DNA of 64,000 nucleotides, taken from IMG/VR virus record IMGVR_UViG_3300041409_000348, positions 39,564 to 103,563 of that record. One strand, given 5' to 3'. Shown in pieces: positions 1-8,692 of the stretch. The stretch is from a virus. The notes beneath the pieces are model-generated. The model ran no database searches. It was not told the DNA's origin and worked only from the letters and a program-made list of their open reading frames with translations. The first letter of the stretch is position 1; each line of letters starts with the position of its first letter. Both the position numbers and the translations under genes were made by a program.

Positions 1-54
1 CCAGGACGGGAGCGTCCCCGCGTGAGCGACGACTACCGGTACGAGCGGCGATGA
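1..54 (+). CDS. C-terminal end of an upstream gene (partial)
   Basis: Frame 1 is open from the window edge and ends at TGA 52-54, giving the tail PGRERPRVSDDYRYERR. The stop overlaps the ATG of the next gene (ATGA), as at many other junctions in this phage. Too little is present to name a function. Confidence 0.55.
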   Translation, partial: PGRERPRVSDDYRYERR

Positions 55-572
55 CCTGGCGCAACCGGAAACCTGCTGCCGACCCCGAGATGACGGAACT
101 CGCAGACAGCAGCAGCGGAGAAACGGTGCTCGTGCCCGCAGATGCCCTGCGTACCGTCGCGGACCGCTTCCTGCCGCTGCTGCTCAAATACGGCTCCGTG
201 AATCTCACTCTCGGCACCCCGCGCGAACAGCCGGAACGGCCGAAGGGCCTTATCAAGGGGAGCGGGCGCATGGGTGAGCCGCGCAAGCTCGAGCACATAG
301 TCTCCATCCGCGCCGACGCGCCTCTCCTGGACGCCGTTTGCCGCCTCGCGGCAGGTGAAGGCATATCCGTCAGCGAGTGGATGCGCCGTGCTGCTGCGCG
401 GGAAGTAGCTGAGCAGGAGAAGTCACCGGCTCCATCGGTTCCGTCCGGCTATCGCGTCGTCGGCTGGCAGTGCACCCACATGACCATGACTTCCGGCGGC
501 ATCCACTGGGGCAAGGTCACCGCCATGTGCGGCTGTGAGATGCAGCCTTTGTATGAGCCGGTAGCGGCGTGA
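51..572 (+). CDS. RHH-like protein with a Cys-containing C-terminal domain
   Basis: 173 residues. Residues about 82-117 (VSIRADAPLLDAVCRLA, then ISVSEWMRRAAAREV) have the strand-helix-helix pattern of a ribbon-helix-helix DNA-binding segment. The last 40 residues hold GWQCTHMTMTS and CGCEMQPLY, a Cys/His-containing end I associate with small actinophage proteins. ATGA overlap upstream and 4-nt overlap downstream place it in a tightly packed operon. The function is inferred only from the fold-like pattern; it may be an early regulator. Confidence 0.7.
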   Translation: MTWRNRKPAADPEMTELADSSSGETVLVPADALRTVADRFLPLLLKYGSVNLTLGTPREQPERPKGLIKGSGRMGEPRKLEHIVSIRADAPLLDAVCRLAAGEGISVSEWMRRAAAREVAEQEKSPAPSVPSGYRVVGWQCTHMTMTSGGIHWGKVTAMCGCEMQPLYEPVAA

Positions 573-790
573 TGACGACCGTGACTGATCCCGTCACCGG
601 CGCTGCCTACGCAACCCTTAGCAAGGCCAAGGTCGCCCGCACGGTTGAGGTCAACGTCAGCGTCATGATCGACGTGGACGCGGATGACCTCATCATCGGC
701 GTTGAGACGCTAGACGGCAGCGACTGGCGGGACGCACTGGCCACTCTCGCGATACAGGGACGGCTCGCGATCCCACGGGAGGCGAGATGA
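569..790 (+). CDS. small hypothetical protein, DUF2283-like pattern
   Basis: 73 residues, overlapping its neighbours by 4 nt on both sides (GTGATGA and ATGAG). The centre, VSVMIDVDADDLIIGVETLDG, resembles the short beta-hairpin pattern of DUF2283-type proteins (alternating hydrophobics, an acidic turn, then IGVE). This is a visual match only; no catalytic motif is seen. Confidence 0.6.
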   Translation: MMTTVTDPVTGAAYATLSKAKVARTVEVNVSVMIDVDADDLIIGVETLDGSDWRDALATLAIQGRLAIPREAR

Positions 791-987
791 GCCGCGCAGA
801 GTTCTGGCGCAGCGTGCGCCGCGGGTTCGATTCCCTCACGCTCGGCCCCACGTCGCCGGTTCTTGAGGAACTGCGCCGCGACGCTGAGCTGCGGCAACGG
901 CAGGCACGGGAGCGTCTTCTGAACTCGTGGAAGCCGCTTCCGCCGCTGCCCGGCAGCGCCGAACCGGACGGGCAGGTGCCCGCGTAA
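787..987 (+). CDS. hypothetical basic protein
   Basis: 66 residues, with a helical, charge-rich middle (LEELRRDAELRQRQARERLL) and a Pro-rich C-terminus. Its TAA overlaps the ATG of the next gene (TAATG). No family recognised. A tRNA T-loop-like string near 825-840 lies inside this gene and is coincidental (see rejected items). Confidence 0.55.
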   Translation: MSRAEFWRSVRRGFDSLTLGPTSPVLEELRRDAELRQRQARERLLNSWKPLPPLPGSAEPDGQVPA

Positions 988-1355
988 TGGAACTCGACTG
1001 GGAACGCCGGCACTGCGACCACTCAGGGGAACTCCAGGCGATCCGCCAGTTCCTCGAAACATCCACCAGACACCAGGAGGCCATCATGGCTGCACTCGAC
1101 AACCTCACCGCCGCGGACAACGCCCTGAAGGCCGAGGTCACCTCGGCGATCAGCGACTGGGCTGCGGCCCTGGCCAGCGCGAACTCCGCGAACGACCCGG
1201 CGATCCAGGCCGTCGCGGATGACATGAATTCGCAGGTCGCTGCTCTGCAGGCCGCCGACCCGGCGAACGTCCCGGCCTCCACGCCGCCGGCTGCCCCGGC
1301 CGCGCCTGACGCCGGCACCGCAGCGCCGGTCAGCCCCGCCGGCACCTCCAACTAG
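987..1355 (+). CDS. hypothetical Ala/Pro-rich protein
   Basis: 122 residues from ATG 987, which overlaps the previous stop. A second in-frame ATG at 1086 has a much better Shine-Dalgarno (AGGAGG at 1075-1080) and would give an 89-residue protein, so the true start may be 1086. The body is helical and Ala-rich (two heptad-like stretches) and the C-terminus is a Pro/Ala linker ending in AGTSN. It could be a small structural or coiled-coil protein; no family match. Confidence 0.55.
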   Translation: MELDWERRHCDHSGELQAIRQFLETSTRHQEAIMAALDNLTAADNALKAEVTSAISDWAAALASANSANDPAIQAVADDMNSQVAALQAADPANVPASTPPAAPAAPDAGTAAPVSPAGTSN

Positions 1356-1379
1356 CCGCCAGCGTCCGCCGGGGCAAGC

Positions 1380-2648
1380 GTGGCCATCACACCATCTGGG
1401 GTTCGCGAGATCCCCATAGCCACCCTGACCCGCTTCCCCGGCAACGCCCGGCGCGGCAACGTCGCCGAGATCCGTGCGAGTGTCCGCCGTCTCGGCCAGT
1501 ACCGCACCATCGTGGTCCGCGACACCGGTTCGGATCTGGTGATCCTCGCGGGCAACCACACCGCTGACGCGCTGGCCGCTGAAGGGCATGAGAACGCCCG
1601 GTGTGAGGTCATCACCTGCACCGACGACGAAGCCCGCCGCGTCAACCTGACGGACAACCGGCTCGCGGAGCTGCCGGGACCGGACGGGGAACGGTACGAC
1701 GACGAGGCCCTCGTGGAGCTGCTGTCGTACCTGGACGGCGACTATGAGGGCACCGGGTGGACCGAAGAGGACGTGTCCGCGCTCATCGAGCCACCCGAGG
1801 ACACGCCGGGCGGCAACGGCGACCCGGACGACGCACCGGAACCACCAGCCGAGCCGGTCAGCGCGTTCGGTGACCTCTGGCTGCTCGGGCCGCACCGGCT
1901 GCTCATAGGCGACGCGACCAACCCGGATCACCTGGCGCTGGCAACCGAAGGACTCGGCACGCCGGGCATCGTCTACACCGACCCGCCGTACGGCATAGAC
2001 ATCGTGAGCAGCGCCGGAAAGGTGGGCGCATCCATCGGCTACCCCGTCGGCGGTGCCAAGAACGGCGGTCAAGGCAGCAAGGGCACCGTCCGCACGACCA
2101 GTTATCTGCCCGTCGCTGGGGACGACAGCACCGACGCTGCGGTGGACGCCTTCCGGCTGCTGTATGCGGAGTACCCGGACGCCATGCATATCTGGTGGGG
2201 CGGCAACCACTATGCGGCCTCGGCCGGCCTGCCGGACTCGTCGTGCTGGCTTGTCTGGGACAAGGACACTAACGGCAACTTCGCGGACGCTGAGCTTGCC
2301 TGGACGAGCCATCCCGGCGCGGTACGGCTGCTGCGGCACATGTGGAACGGGATGCTCCGCGCCTCCGAACGCGGCAAGCGTGTCCACCCGACCCAGAAGC
2401 CGGTAGCACTCGCCGAGTGGGCGTTCGGTGTCATCGACCCCAAGGATGAGCGGAGCGTCGTCCTCGACGTGTTCGCGGGCTCAGGATCAACGCTCCTCGC
2501 CGCTCACCGGACCAAACGCACGGCGGCGCTGATCGAGATGGAACCCGCATACGGGGACGTCATCGCCGGACGCTGGGAAGCCTTCACCGGCATCAAACCG
2601 GAGCGTGTCCTGCCCGACGGCACCACCGAACCTGTCTCCTTCACCTGA
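1380..2648 (+). CDS. ParB-like N-terminal domain fused to a DNA methyltransferase
   Basis: 422 residues, GTG start. Residues about 8-85 form a ParB/Srx-type domain: IPIATLTRFPGNARRGN, then IRASVRRLGQYRTIVV and the AGNHTADAL core that corresponds to the GNHR box. A linker rich in Pro/Asp (135-160) follows. The second half is an amino-methyltransferase: catalytic DPPY at 201-204, and the AdoMet-binding VLDVFAGSGST near 361-371. DPPY before FxGxG indicates the beta-type N6-adenine or N4-cytosine order. HPTQKP just before the AdoMet motif is typical. It sits directly upstream of the terminase, as such fusions often do in actinophages, where they may modify phage DNA before packaging or protect it from host restriction. 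Confidence 0.9.
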   Translation: MAITPSGVREIPIATLTRFPGNARRGNVAEIRASVRRLGQYRTIVVRDTGSDLVILAGNHTADALAAEGHENARCEVITCTDDEARRVNLTDNRLAELPGPDGERYDDEALVELLSYLDGDYEGTGWTEEDVSALIEPPEDTPGGNGDPDDAPEPPAEPVSAFGDLWLLGPHRLLIGDATNPDHLALATEGLGTPGIVYTDPPYGIDIVSSAGKVGASIGYPVGGAKNGGQGSKGTVRTTSYLPVAGDDSTDAAVDAFRLLYAEYPDAMHIWWGGNHYAASAGLPDSSCWLVWDKDTNGNFADAELAWTSHPGAVRLLRHMWNGMLRASERGKRVHPTQKPVALAEWAFGVIDPKDERSVVLDVFAGSGSTLLAAHRTKRTAALIEMEPAYGDVIAGRWEAFTGIKPERVLPDGTTEPVSFT

Positions 2649-2698
2649 CCGGCATTCGCCGAACGCTAGTTAACCGAATCTCCGGGAGGTGGTGAGAG

Positions 2699-3205
2699 AT
2701 GCCACGCCGCCGCTCCGTCGTCACCCGCGAGAACGACATCCGCGCCATTGACCTGCGCCGGCGCGGCCTCACGTATGAGCAGATCGCCACCCAGATGGGC
2801 TTCCGCGCCACCTCCAGCGCTTATGAAGCCGTCCAGCGGGGCTTGGCCGAGGCGTTCCGTGAGGAAGCCGGCGCGCTCACCCAGATGGAAGCGGAACGCC
2901 TGGACGCCCTGCGGCGCCTGTTCGAGCGGATCGCCGCGACCAAGCATTACGCGGTGTCTCTCGGGTCGGGGAAAGTCATCATGGACCCCGCGAACCCCGG
3001 CCAGCCCCTCACCGACGACGGCCCCGCCATGGCCGCCGGTTTGGCGTTGCTGCGGGTCAGTGAGTCGTGGCGGAAACTCAAGGGCCTCGACGCACCCGCG
3101 AAGTCCCGCGTCGAAGTGGTCACCGCCGACGTGATCGAGTCCGAGATCACGCGCCTGGAGGCAGACCTTGCCGCCAACGACCCCGTACATCCAGGCACCG
3201 GCTGA
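2699..3205 (+). CDS. terminase small subunit (putative)
   Basis: 168 residues; ATG with a strong GGGAGG Shine-Dalgarno near 2683-2688. The N-terminus carries a helix-turn-helix-like segment (LTYEQIATQMGFRATSSAYEAV), followed by long helices (MEAERLDALRRLFERIA), which matches the DNA-recognition plus oligomerisation layout of small terminases. The 3' end overlaps the large subunit start by 38 nt. The role, recognition of the packaging start and feeding DNA to the motor, is inferred mainly from position. Confidence 0.8.
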   Translation: MPRRRSVVTRENDIRAIDLRRRGLTYEQIATQMGFRATSSAYEAVQRGLAEAFREEAGALTQMEAERLDALRRLFERIAATKHYAVSLGSGKVIMDPANPGQPLTDDGPAMAAGLALLRVSESWRKLKGLDAPAKSRVEVVTADVIESEITRLEADLAANDPVHPGTG

Positions 3206-4877
3206 CCGGCTCCGCTACCTGCGTGAGCTTCAGCGGCAGGCGGCGGAGACCAAGAAGGCCGCATCCCAGCGGTACTACAACGACCCGGTAGCGTTCGCCG
3301 CCGACTGCATCGACTGGCGTGACGGCGCTGGCCTGACCGCCTACCAGCAGGAGATCGTCGGGGACCTGCCGGCCCGTAAGCGCATCAGTGTCCGCAGTCC
3401 CCACGGCACCGGGAAATCGACCACGGCTGCCGTGACCATCTTGTGGTTCGCGCTGACCCGCGAAACGGCGGGTGTGGACTGGAAGGTCGCGACGACCGCC
3501 GGGTCCTGGCATCAGCTGTCCAGATTTTTGTGGCCGGAGATTCACCGCTGGGCGGGCCGGATCCGCTGGGACAAGATACGCGGCAACCAGCCGCTGACCG
3601 CCCATGAGGAACTGAACCTCCGCCTGCGCGGTCACCCGTTCAGCGCCGCTGAGCTGATGAACCTGAACCTGCGCCTCAACCACGGTGCGGCCTTCGCGTC
3701 CGCGTCCGCGAACTCGGCCCTCATCGAAGGCGCCCACGCCGACAGTCTGCTGTTCGTGTTCGACGAGTCCAAGGCGATCCCCGCCGCCACGTTCGACGCC
3801 TGTGAAGGTGCCCTGAACGGCACCGGGGAAGCGTTCGCCCTCGCGCTCTCGACGCCGGGTGCGCCCGCCGGCCGGTTCTACGACATTCAGTCCCGCAAAC
3901 CGGGCTATGAGGACTGGCACGCCGTCCACGTCACCCTTGACCAGGCGATAGCGGCCGGGCAGATCGACCCGGACTGGGCAGCGAACCGGGCCCGCCAGTG
4001 GGGCACCGAATCCAGCATCTACGTCAACCGGGTCCTCGGCGAGTTCCACGCCGGCGATGAGGACAGTGTGATCCCGCTGGCGTGGGCTGAGGCCGCGGTC
4101 GAACGCTGGCTCGAATGGGACCTCGCCGGCCGCCCCGGCACCGAGATGGACTATCCCCGCACCGTCGGTGTGGACGTGGCCCGTGAAGGCATGGACAAGA
4201 CGGTCCTCGCGGTCCGCAACGGCCACGTGCTGACCGAACTGCGCCGGTCGGTGAAGGAAACCACCATGCAGACCACTGGCCGTGTCGCCGGTGTCCTCGA
4301 CGCCGACGCGGCCAGGACCGCGGTCGTGGACGTCATCGGTATCGGCGCGGGTGTCGTGGACCGGCTGCGGGAGATGGGCCACAAGGTGCAGGCGTTCAAC
4401 GCCGCCGCCGGAACCGACCGCCGCGACGTCACCGGCGAACTGGGCTTCCCGAACTCCCGCAGCGCCGCATGGTGGTCGATGCGTGAGCAGCTCGACCCGT
4501 CCGCCGGCTCCACCGTGTGCCTGCCTGATGATGAGATGCTGCTCGGTGACCTGGCCGCGCCGCAGTGGAAAGTCCTGTCCGGCGGCAAAATCCAGGTCGA
4601 GCCGAAAGACGAGATCCGCAAACGCCTCGGCCGGTCCACCGACGACGGCGACGCTGTGGTTCAGGCGTTCTTCTCCCGGTCGATGCCGCATTCGCCGTCG
4701 GCGCGGCAGTGGGCTGTCCACGACGAACTTGAGCGGATGGGCCAGGACCCGTCCGCGCGGATGCGTGCCCGTCCCGGCCAGGACTATGACCGGGACGACA
4801 ACTGGTCCGCGGACTCGTTCGCCCCGCAGGCCGACGACGGCAGACCGGAACGGCCCAACGTGAGGGCATGGCGGTAA
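3168..4877 (+). CDS. terL: terminase large subunit
   Basis: 569 residues from TTG 3168 (a later start is possible). It is the ATPase/nuclease that packages DNA into proheads. Walker A is SPHGTGKST at about 77-85 and Walker B LLFVFDES at 194-201. The C-terminal RNase H-like nuclease shows its acidic residues in GVDVAREGMDKT (Asp 336), VVDVIGIGAG (Asp 388) and STDDGDAV (Asp 492-495). Length is normal for a large terminase. The overlap with the small subunit implies translational coupling. Confidence 0.95.
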   Translation: MPPTTPYIQAPADRLRYLRELQRQAAETKKAASQRYYNDPVAFAADCIDWRDGAGLTAYQQEIVGDLPARKRISVRSPHGTGKSTTAAVTILWFALTRETAGVDWKVATTAGSWHQLSRFLWPEIHRWAGRIRWDKIRGNQPLTAHEELNLRLRGHPFSAAELMNLNLRLNHGAAFASASANSALIEGAHADSLLFVFDESKAIPAATFDACEGALNGTGEAFALALSTPGAPAGRFYDIQSRKPGYEDWHAVHVTLDQAIAAGQIDPDWAANRARQWGTESSIYVNRVLGEFHAGDEDSVIPLAWAEAAVERWLEWDLAGRPGTEMDYPRTVGVDVAREGMDKTVLAVRNGHVLTELRRSVKETTMQTTGRVAGVLDADAARTAVVDVIGIGAGVVDRLREMGHKVQAFNAAAGTDRRDVTGELGFPNSRSAAWWSMREQLDPSAGSTVCLPDDEMLLGDLAAPQWKVLSGGKIQVEPKDEIRKRLGRSTDDGDAVVQAFFSRSMPHSPSARQWAVHDELERMGQDPSARMRARPGQDYDRDDNWSADSFAPQADDGRPERPNVRAWR

Positions 4878-4929
4878 GTTACCGGCGAGTACGGGTGCCA
4901 CGTTTCCGCAGGTCGCAACCGGAGGTGCC

Positions 4930-5214
4930 GTGACTGTCCCCGTGAAAGTCACGGTCCCCGAAACGGTCCTCGCCGCCGTCGATGAGATCCGCGGCGACGA
5001 GTCACGGTCCGCGTGGATCCTCGGCGCGATCGGCCTGCGCCTGTCCCCGCTCGCCGAAGCGGTCGCCGCCGTCATCGAACCCGCCGTCGACCCCGGCAAC
5101 ATCATCCCCACCGCGGTCCTCACCGACCGCCCGTCCGTCCAGGTGTGCAAGCACCCGAAAGCACGGGTACTGCGAGGCTTCTGCGGCGCCTGCGGCACGG
5201 GCGGGCTGGCCTGA
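4930..5214 (+). CDS. RHH-like protein with Cys-rich tail
   Basis: 94 residues; GTG 4930 directly after GGAGGT. The N-terminus (PVKVTVPETVLAAVDEI, then SRSAWILGAIGLRL) follows the ribbon-helix-helix pattern; the C-terminus has CKHPKARVLRGFCGACG, a possible metal-binding knuckle. It probably binds DNA or acts as a small adaptor; the target is unknown. Its TGA overlaps the next ATG. Confidence 0.65.
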   Translation: MTVPVKVTVPETVLAAVDEIRGDESRSAWILGAIGLRLSPLAEAVAAVIEPAVDPGNIIPTAVLTDRPSVQVCKHPKARVLRGFCGACGTGGLA

Positions 5215-5444
5215 TGGCCACCGTCCTGTACACCGCACTGGCCCCGCTGACCGTGTACTCGGTGATCAGCACATGGGACTGCGCCGCCGGGGACGTTCTG
5301 CCGCTCGACCCCAGCAAGCAGTCCACCGCCAGCCTCCTGGCCGCCGGGAAGATCGAACCTGCCGCGCCCGGCGCGACCGACACTTGCACCCCGGCAAATG
5401 TGCAAAGGGGCGTTCCCGGGCTTCACGTGGGCGTCTCAAACTAG
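5214..5444 (+). CDS. small hypothetical structural-type protein
   Basis: 76 residues; ATG 5214 overlaps the previous stop. VYSVISTWDCAAGDVLPLDPSKQSTASLL looks like a compact beta-rich fold. It ends GLHVGVSN, closely matching the GENVGVSN end of the small head gene at 14117-14287. No recognised family. Confidence 0.55.
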   Translation: MATVLYTALAPLTVYSVISTWDCAAGDVLPLDPSKQSTASLLAAGKIEPAAPGATDTCTPANVQRGVPGLHVGVSN

Positions 5445-5455
5445 CCCTGACCTGC

Positions 5456-5545
5456 TAGAATGGCCATGTTAAACCCCGGCGAGCGAGGGTGCGCAAACAC
5501 CTGACTCACTCCCGGGGGCGTTCGATCTGGTGAAAGCAGACCGAC
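5456..5545 (+). promoter_or_regulatory. leader of the GIY-YIG/HNH cassette: TAGAAT plus hairpin
   Basis: TGCTAGAAT at 5453-5461 is an extended -10-like box. A GC-rich segment with CCCCGG and CCGGGGG arms follows (about 5477-5516). The last 26 nt before and into the ATG (5523-5548) are identical to 24837-24862 upstream of the HNH gene at 24860, although the two genes are otherwise dissimilar at their N-termini. This supports a mobile cassette with its own promoter and leader. Confidence 0.6.
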
Positions 5546-6421
5546 ATGACCAAGCGTACAGGCGAGGCGTTTGTCTACTACATACGCCGCGGTGACCTGA
5601 TTAAGATCGGGGCGTCGGCCAACATCCGGGTGCGGCTCAGCGCGCAGGCTTATGACGAACTCCTCGCGGTTGAGCCCGGGTACTTCAGCCTTGAGAAGCG
5701 CCGGCACAGGCAGTTCGCCGAACACAAGGAACCCCTGGGTCGCGGCCAGCACGAGTGGTTCAAGCCGGGAGAGACCCTGCTCGGGCACATCGCTGCGATG
5801 CGGGCACTCCACGAGCTGCCTGATCTGTCCACGCGCTACTGCCCGCGTTTGGGCACGACCGCACAGGCCATACTGGCGCTGCTGCCGCCGCTACTGATGC
5901 AAGTTCCGGCCGGCACGATGGAGCGGCTCATAGCCAAGATCGTCATCGACGGCGAGTCGGGATGCTGGAGACGCCCCGTCGGGATCAGCGCCAAGGGCTA
6001 CAGCCAGTTCTGGTTCGGCGGCAAACTGCAAGCAGCGCACCGCGTCTCGCACATCCTGTTCGTCGGCCCCATTCCGGACGGCCACGAGGTCGATCACGTT
6101 AAGGCGCGCGGATGCCGGTTCAAGGACTGCATCCGGCCATCTCACCTTGAAGCCGTGACCGGGCGCGAGAACACACTGCGCGGCGGCAACATGGCCGCCA
6201 TTCACGCCCGCACGACACACTGCCCGCAGGACCACGAGTACACGCCCGAGAACACGTACTTGATCAAGTCCCCAAACGGCAGGGATCGACGCCAGTGCAA
6301 GATCTGCACCAGGGAAAAGGCGCACGAGCGGCATCATCGGCTCAAGACCGACCCGGCATTCCGCGAGACGCGCCGCCTGGGACAACTCAACCGACGGACG
6401 CGCGAGCGCGCCACTAGCTAG
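5546..6421 (+). CDS. GIY-YIG-like plus HNH endonuclease (homing type)
   Basis: 291 residues. Residues about 8-75 (VYYIRRGDLIKIGASANIRVRL ... HRQFAEHK) resemble the T5orf172/GIY-YIG nuclease fold. Residues about 130-215 are an HNH_3-type domain: GCWRRPVG, GYSQFWFGGK, AAHRVSHILF, GHEVDHVK and CIRPSHLEAVT. The C-terminus has a Cys/His knuckle, HCPQDHEYTPENTY then CKICTREKAHERHH. Two nuclease modules in one protein is uncommon. It separates the packaging genes from the portal. The cassette leader upstream and the disrupted portal downstream fit a homing element. Confidence 0.85.
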   Translation: MTKRTGEAFVYYIRRGDLIKIGASANIRVRLSAQAYDELLAVEPGYFSLEKRRHRQFAEHKEPLGRGQHEWFKPGETLLGHIAAMRALHELPDLSTRYCPRLGTTAQAILALLPPLLMQVPAGTMERLIAKIVIDGESGCWRRPVGISAKGYSQFWFGGKLQAAHRVSHILFVGPIPDGHEVDHVKARGCRFKDCIRPSHLEAVTGRENTLRGGNMAAIHARTTHCPQDHEYTPENTYLIKSPNGRDRRQCKICTREKAHERHHRLKTDPAFRETRRLGQLNRRTRERATS

Positions 6422-6442
6422 CGGCGGGGGGTGAGATTGAAG

Positions 6443-7985
6443 ATGTCACCCCAAGACCCCCAGAAGGCGCGGATCGTGGCGTTCCCCGACTTGAAGCCGG
6501 CGACACGCCATGACCTTATGCGCGGGGAGCTCGGCACCGAGTTCGACCGCAACCAGATGTTCGGCCTGTACTCGGGTGGTGATGTCTTCTTAGTCCGACT
6601 ACGGCACCGCCACTGCCCGGGACTTCCAGACCATGCTCAGCCGCGACGGCCAGGCCGCGGCGCTCGAGGCGGTCCTGACGCTGCCGATCCGGCAGGCGTC
6701 CCGCGCGATCGAGCCCGGCAAGAACGACAGCGGCGAGGCCGATTTCTGCCACTCGGTGCTGTTCGCGCCGCACACCTCGGGCGGCATGAGCACCCCGATG
6801 CAGGACGTGATCGGGCAGGTCACCTCGGCGCAGATTTTCAAGCTCGCCTTCTTTGAGCTCTGCTGGAAGATCCGGGAGCGGGACGGCGGGGTCGCCATCG
6901 ACAAGATGGCCTACCGGCCGCCGGCGACCTGTGAGCTGAAGCGGGACGCCCGCACGGGCGCGATGGACGGGTTCCGGCAGCAGGTGTGGCAGTTCGGCGG
7001 CAACCTCAAGCAGGACAAGGCATCCAAACTGCCCGGCTACGTCGAGATCCCCAAGATCAAGTCGTATGTCCACGTCAACGGCCGGCACCGGCAGCCCCTC
7101 ACCGGCACCAGTGAGCTTGAGCTGACGCACTGGGTCCACCAGACCAAGCTCAAATTGCTGTACCTCTGGTTCCAGTTCCTGGAGCAGCAGAGCCTGCCGA
7201 AGGTCATCGTGTACGGCCAGGACCAGCGGGAAGCCAACGCGAAGGCCGACGACATCGCCTCGATGCGATCGTCCGGTGTCGTGGGGTTCGCCCGCGACCC
7301 GCAGGGCGCCAAGTCGTTTGAGATCCTGGAGTCCTCGGGCTCGAAGGGTGCCACTCAGTTCGCTGACGCCCTGTCGTTCCTTGAAACGTGGCAGACCGCG
7401 AGCGTCCTGGCCGGGTTCACGGGCCTGTCCTCGCTCGCGGCGATGGGCCGCGGTTCCCTCGCGTTGTCGCAGGACCAGTCGGCGTTCTTCCTGAAGTCCC
7501 GGCAGGCCATCAGCCTGGAGATCGCCGAGTCCATCACCCACGAGGTCATCGCCCCGCTGGTGACCCTGAACTTCGGGCCGGGCGCGAGCTATCCGCGGTT
7601 CACGTTCGGGGCCCTGTCGGATGAGTCCGGCTCCCAGCTGGTCACCTTGTTCCAGGCTCTCGCGGTCGCACCCGCGTTGCAGGTGCCGGCGGGGATCCTG
7701 GACATCATCACGGAACGTCTGGCGACGTTCCTGAACCTGGACGTGGATGCGGTGACGCAGATCGTGCAGCAGGGTGCGAAGGACCGTGAGGCGCAGGCGG
7801 TCGCGCAGGCCCCGGCGGGGATGCCGCAGCAGTCGGCGGCGGCGCTGGGGCATCTGGCGGGGGGAACAGCGGCGGCGGCGGCGATAGCGAAGAAGGCTTT
7901 GGCGCATGCCGGTAACCAGCCACTGCCGGAGGACATCATGCAGCCGTTCGACGTGCCGAACATGAGCGTGAACCCGAAGGCGTGA
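6443..7985 (+). pseudogene. portal protein, reading frame interrupted by a +1 shift
   Basis: The portal forms the DNA gate at the capsid vertex. The N-terminus (from ATG 6443, or GTG 6431) reads MSPQDPQKARIVAFP to GLYSGGDVFL in frame 2. The rest reads SDYGTATARDFQTMLSRDG onward in frame 3 and runs to 7985. The two pieces join around 6590-6600; a TAG at 6591-6593 blocks the second frame upstream. Removing the A of TTAGTCC gives a smooth GGDVFLSDYGTATARD. The body (FELCWKIRERDGG, MAYRPPATCELKRD, QQSLPKVIVYG) resembles Mu gp29/DUF935-type portals and the combined length of about 513 residues is normal. It is either a one-base insertion (real or sequencing) or recoding. Confidence 0.8.
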
Positions 7986-7989
7986 GGCT

Positions 7990-8673
7990 GTGACCACGCC
8001 CGCCGCGCAAACCCAGCCACCGCAGCAGCAGGCCCCGCAGCAGCAGCAGGACGACACCGCCGCTGACGCTGCCCTGATCGCCCTCATCGTCGCTGCCCTC
8101 GCCGCCTACGGCACCGCACAGGCCCTCACAGGCGCGCTGAAGGCCCCGTTCAAGGCTGCGGGCATCTCCGGTGCGGCGTTGTCCGCGATCGCCGCCCTAG
8201 CCGTCTCCGCCCCGCAGGACGCCGTCAAGGGCACCGGCCCGGCGTCCCGGTGGGCGCTGCGGAACAACCTGCTGCGGCGCGCTCAGTTCGTTCTGGCGGC
8301 GTCGCGGCGTGTCCAGCAGGCGGTGAAGGCGGCACGGTCCCAGAACGAGCCGGCGATGACCGCGATCCGGGACGCGCTGGCCACGGAGAAGCAGTATCTC
8401 GGGCAGCACATCGCGGCCAGCGAGGGCCGTGTGGACGCAGCCTCATCCGTGGACAGCGCGGCGGCGAAGCACGGGAAGCTGCTCGGCTGGCAAGCGACCA
8501 AAGACAAAAGGTGCACGCCGGGCTGTGCTGCCGCGTCAGGCTCCAACTTCAAGGCGGACCGGCCTCCGATCGTGGAAGGTCACCCGGCGTTCCCCGGCAT
8601 GGTCCACGGGGCGACGTGCCGGTGTATCCCGGTCGCGCCGTTCAAGGGCGCTAAGGTGCTGCCGTCATCCTGA
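7990..8673 (+). CDS. minor head protein with MuF-like C-terminus
   Basis: 227 residues, GTG start 5 nt after the portal stop. The N-terminus is Gln/Pro-rich, and an Ala-rich helical body follows. The C-terminus, LGWQATKDKRCTPGCAA ... HPAFPGMVHGATCRC, is the Cys/His signature of Mu gpF-like head morphogenesis proteins. It probably associates with the portal and may be injected with the DNA. Confidence 0.8.
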   Translation: MTTPAAQTQPPQQQAPQQQQDDTAADAALIALIVAALAAYGTAQALTGALKAPFKAAGISGAALSAIAALAVSAPQDAVKGTGPASRWALRNNLLRRAQFVLAASRRVQQAVKAARSQNEPAMTAIRDALATEKQYLGQHIAASEGRVDAASSVDSAAAKHGKLLGWQATKDKRCTPGCAAASGSNFKADRPPIVEGHPAFPGMVHGATCRCIPVAPFKGAKVLPSS

Positions 8674-8692
8674 GGTGGAGGCATACACCCAG

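Noticed and set aside
800-850. Possible tRNA: GGGTTCGATTCCC T-loop-like string preceded by GGCGCAG
   Set aside because: No matching acceptor arm or anticodon arm upstream; the segment encodes RRGFDSLTLG in a packed protein-coding operon.
3147-5426. Long antisense ORF opposite the terminase
   Set aside because: Long open antisense frames are expected in GC-rich genes; composition lacks real domain patterns while the sense strand encodes terminase motifs.
5300-6500. Group I intron or intein around the HNH genes
   Set aside because: No conserved splice-site residues, and the flanking genes are complete or abut the cassette rather than being split by it; free-standing cassettes fit better.
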